This document shows, piece by piece, positions 61,706 through 64,000 of a DNA stretch of 64,000 nucleotides. Positions within the stretch are counted from its first letter, which is position 1. Each line of letters opens with the position of its first letter. Below the pieces are notes generated by a model, which saw nothing but the letters and a program-made list of their open reading frames with translations, was not told the DNA's origin and did not search any database. The DNA comes from Skeletonema tropicum (lineage: Eukaryota > Bacillariophyta > Thalassiosirophyceae > Thalassiosirales > Thalassiosiraceae). Made by a program: the position numbers and the translations under genes. The stretch lies in NCBI GenBank assembly GCA_037178625.1, contig CM074128.1:3596001-3660000 (forward strand), in the 5' to 3' direction.

Positions 61706-64000
61706 ATGGAAGGCAATAGCCAGGAGTATGGGCGGCCACGTCGCCCAAATGCAGAAACTGTATCGTATCTGAATGGCTTGCCTATCGATGAGAAATTAGC
61801 ATCCGAGCAAGTTCGAGCCTATGTTGATTCCTTTCAACACACCAACGACGCGGACAACACATCATCTGAGGCTGCGGAGTTTCCAGCACTAGTTAATGCA
61901 ACTCATGCAGCTCTATCATCGGTATTCAATGAAATAGCTTCCTTGGCGTGTGAAGAGATTCCTGCTCAGCAGATTGAAACTCTTGTTCGCATTGCGTGTC
62001 GATACTCTGCTGCGGCAAAACGCGTTGTATTGGCAAGTTTGAGTGGTTATTGGGTGTTTCTATCTACTCATCGCTTCGGAAGTCATGTTGCACAGACTGT
62101 ACTCAGATGTGCAGTTGCAGAGTGTGAAGTTAATTTGGATGAGTTTGATGACAAGCAGGATGAGTGTGAAGGAAAAATGGTCATTGATGATTCGTATGGA
62201 AGTATACTTCAAGAAAACACATCCTTTGTTCCTGATCTACTTCTACAAGCGTTTGAAGAATTGAAACCATTTGCAACTGATTTGACGGTACATGTTTGTG
62301 GCACTCACGTGTTGAGGACTGCACTTTGCATTCTTGCTGGAGTTGAATTTGTAGATGCCTTTGCAAAGCCAAATGGCAATAAACAGGATGGTGCAACGAA
62401 TGAATGGGAATCCGGTGTACTAGCAGCTACTCGACGGGGAAAGTTGAAAGATAAAAAGAAGAAGAAAAAGAAGAGAAAGCCAGGTAATGAAGATGGAAAC
62501 AGTGCTGAAAACAGAGCTACTGTGATGAAGAAAATGAATATGATTGCCGACAGCCAAACTGCTGATTTTCAGAACAATGCAGATGTCATGCTCAAAGAAA
62601 TGGTTCAAATTCTTTCCCTATCAGACACCACGAATAAAGTACAAGCACCTGGCGAGCTTCAGCAAAGGACTTGTCATCCATCTGGAGGGCCCTTGCTTGT
62701 TCAAATAGTTCGACTGTTGTCTTATCGAGATGACTCAAAACAGGAGAACAAGATGCAAGGTAAAGATTCTGCTGATAGGCGGCTTGGAATTTTACCTAAT
62801 GAACCAAAGTATAGCTCAGAAAGTGATGCAGAGGCATTCGTTCACAAATTGCTGTGTTGGGACGCCAATGTAGATGAGGCAAATCAACCTCATGCTGGTG
62901 ATATCATTTATGGTTTGTCGGGAGAGCCAAGAGGAAGTATCCTACTTGAAACTATATTCCGCTCTTGTCCTGATGAGTTTCACGATGCGCTTTGTGTTGT
63001 TGGAGGGTTCTATGACGAAGCGACTCTGAAAGAGTACATATATCATGGTGTATCCAATTTCGTTGTGCAAGCATTACTCAATTCTCTACGAACCAGAAAT
63101 CAGGCAAATAAAATGGTAAAGTGTCTGTGTCCAATCATTGAAGATGGCTCGCTATTACATCCGAAGAAGCATCGTGATGGTCCATCCGACGAGCAAGTAG
63201 TCGACGAAAACAGTGACAATAAGAACATCCAGCGTATGGGCATAATATGGCGAGGAGTTGAAATGTGCTCGACAAGTGGGAGTTCGCAGGATCAAGAAAT
63301 GCTCATCCACGCTCTGATGCGTGGGTTTGCCTCGATAAGTGCTTCAGCTGATGGCACTGCGGCCAAAAAAGATATTGATGGTAAAAAGAAGAGAAGCAAG
63401 TCTAAAGGATTGTCGGCAAAAGGTTGCATCCCTCTGTTACTGGGTCTCACTCCTTCAAGTGACGACGAATCCTATTCTTCTGGTGAACGACTCACCTTGA
63501 ATGCTGCTGGCGCACGGACTCTCTATCACATTTTCCAGTTCACCGAACGATTGAGGTCCGACTGGGTGAATGGTTTCTTGAGCTTGTATGGCACAAATGA
63601 TCTAGTTAGAATTGCGAACGATGGGCTTGGTAGCAGGTGCATTATGGATGGCCTGCTCGATGGTCCTGCAAAAGAGGTAGCGTCCAAATCTCTTTACTCA
63701 AAACTGTTCGAACGCCTCCCATTCCTTGCAGCTGAACGCGTCGGGCATCATGTAGTCATGAAGCTTTTCCGTGCTCTCCCTTACGACGATAAAGCCGTGA
63801 TGTCAGCTGAACTATCTCATTCCCTGAATCGACTTGGAAGTAACGCTATGGGGCGTACTGTGATGGCATCATGCGCTGTGAAGGAATACCTCGAAGGTGA
63901 GAACGCTTGGAAAGAAGCATTGGCAAAGCAAAAGGTCAATGAAGAATGGTTGAATGACATTTTAGGTGAAGGCGGGGGATCTGGCGATGAAGCTGGTGGC
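61706..64000 (+). CDS. NOP9: Pumilio-repeat ribosome biogenesis factor NOP9, C-terminus cut by window end
   Basis: The frame from the ATG at 61706 is open for 765 codons to the window edge. Pumilio-type repeats appear as VFLSTHRFGSHVAQTVLRC, LTVHVCGTHVLRTALCIL, LLETIFRSCPDEFHDALC, HGVSNFVVQALLNSLRTRN and GLGSRCIMDGLLDGP, with VGHHVVMKLFRALP and LGSNAMGRTVMASC near the end. A Lys-rich linker lies near residues 248-275. NOP9 binds pre-rRNA at the 3' end of 18S to control cleavage in the nucleolus. The repeats are interrupted by low-complexity inserts, as is usual in NOP9. The C-terminal end is outside the window. Confidence 0.9.
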   Translation, partial: MEGNSQEYGRPRRPNAETVSYLNGLPIDEKLASEQVRAYVDSFQHTNDADNTSSEAAEFPALVNATHAALSSVFNEIASLACEEIPAQQIETLVRIACRYSAAAKRVVLASLSGYWVFLSTHRFGSHVAQTVLRCAVAECEVNLDEFDDKQDECEGKMVIDDSYGSILQENTSFVPDLLLQAFEELKPFATDLTVHVCGTHVLRTALCILAGVEFVDAFAKPNGNKQDGATNEWESGVLAATRRGKLKDKKKKKKKRKPGNEDGNSAENRATVMKKMNMIADSQTADFQNNADVMLKEMVQILSLSDTTNKVQAPGELQQRTCHPSGGPLLVQIVRLLSYRDDSKQENKMQGKDSADRRLGILPNEPKYSSESDAEAFVHKLLCWDANVDEANQPHAGDIIYGLSGEPRGSILLETIFRSCPDEFHDALCVVGGFYDEATLKEYIYHGVSNFVVQALLNSLRTRNQANKMVKCLCPIIEDGSLLHPKKHRDGPSDEQVVDENSDNKNIQRMGIIWRGVEMCSTSGSSQDQEMLIHALMRGFASISASADGTAAKKDIDGKKKRSKSKGLSAKGCIPLLLGLTPSSDDESYSSGERLTLNAAGARTLYHIFQFTERLRSDWVNGFLSLYGTNDLVRIANDGLGSRCIMDGLLDGPAKEVASKSLYSKLFERLPFLAAERVGHHVVMKLFRALPYDDKAVMSAELSHSLNRLGSNAMGRTVMASCAVKEYLEGENAWKEALAKQKVNEEWLNDILGEGGGSGDEAGG

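Noticed and set aside
1..64000. tRNA, rRNA, snRNA genes and CRISPR arrays
   Set aside because: No cloverleaf with A and B boxes, no rRNA-like stretch and no spaced short repeats were recognised by eye; a covariance-model search was not possible.

Overview
The window looks like nuclear DNA of a centric diatom, Thalassiosira-like. Genes are mostly intron-poor with short GT-AG introns. Several products begin with a signal peptide and an ASAFAP-like motif, the bipartite presequence of secondary red plastids. Examples are a class II aldolase, a riboflavin enzyme, an S1-domain protein, a hydrolase and a thylakoid-type membrane protein. A Derlin with its own signal peptide and a CCDC103-type dynein factor also fit a centric diatom, which has complex plastids and flagellate male gametes. 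The species call is inference.

Layout. 1-5459 is a satellite of 185/197-bp units, part of it in a three-unit higher-order repeat of 567 bp. It is interrupted by a 1,994-bp non-autonomous DNA transposon. 5.9-12.4 kb holds a mitochondrial-looking hypothetical, a KMO-like monooxygenase, the exosome subunit RRP45 (its RNase PH region broken by five single-base shifts, all +1) and the co-chaperone STI1/HOP. 12.4-18.1 kb is repeat-rich: a foldback element with ~400-bp arms, a SET-like gene with one frameshift, and a pair of perfect 104-bp direct repeats. 18.1-31.2 kb carries a SHAQKYF MYB factor, a GTP cyclohydrolase II-DHBP synthase fusion, TIM50, ribosomal proteins eL13 and uS15, a methyltransferase-like protein, two small plastid proteins and a plastid hydrolase. 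31.2-42.0 kb carries a MARCH6/Doa10 ubiquitin ligase, plastid aldolase, an NTF2-like protein and DTWD1. A 385-bp hAT-type MITE follows at 42.2 kb. 42.8-64.0 kb carries a soluble adenylyl cyclase, a membrane-anchored hypothetical, proteasome subunit alpha-4, CCDC103-like, Derlin, the S1 protein, an unknown plastid protein, a nucleotide-sugar transporter, a plastid GST, ADF/cofilin, a PTPS-like protein and NOP9 (cut by the window end).

The genes form no operon. Most belong to housekeeping routes: proteostasis, RNA processing, translation and plastid metabolism. They are packed closely. Convergent pairs end 10-33 bp apart and divergent pairs start about 160-380 bp apart.

Points most worth a second look: the five same-direction frameshifts in RRP45; the GCHII-first order of the riboflavin fusion; the serine-rich RRxS insert inside the adenylyl cyclase C1 domain; the higher-order satellite; two genes whose first coding exon is only the ATG; and the hAT MITE with an 8-bp target duplication. 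All protein identities come from motif recognition by eye. No database search was run. For spliced genes the span is given and exon limits are in the evidence.
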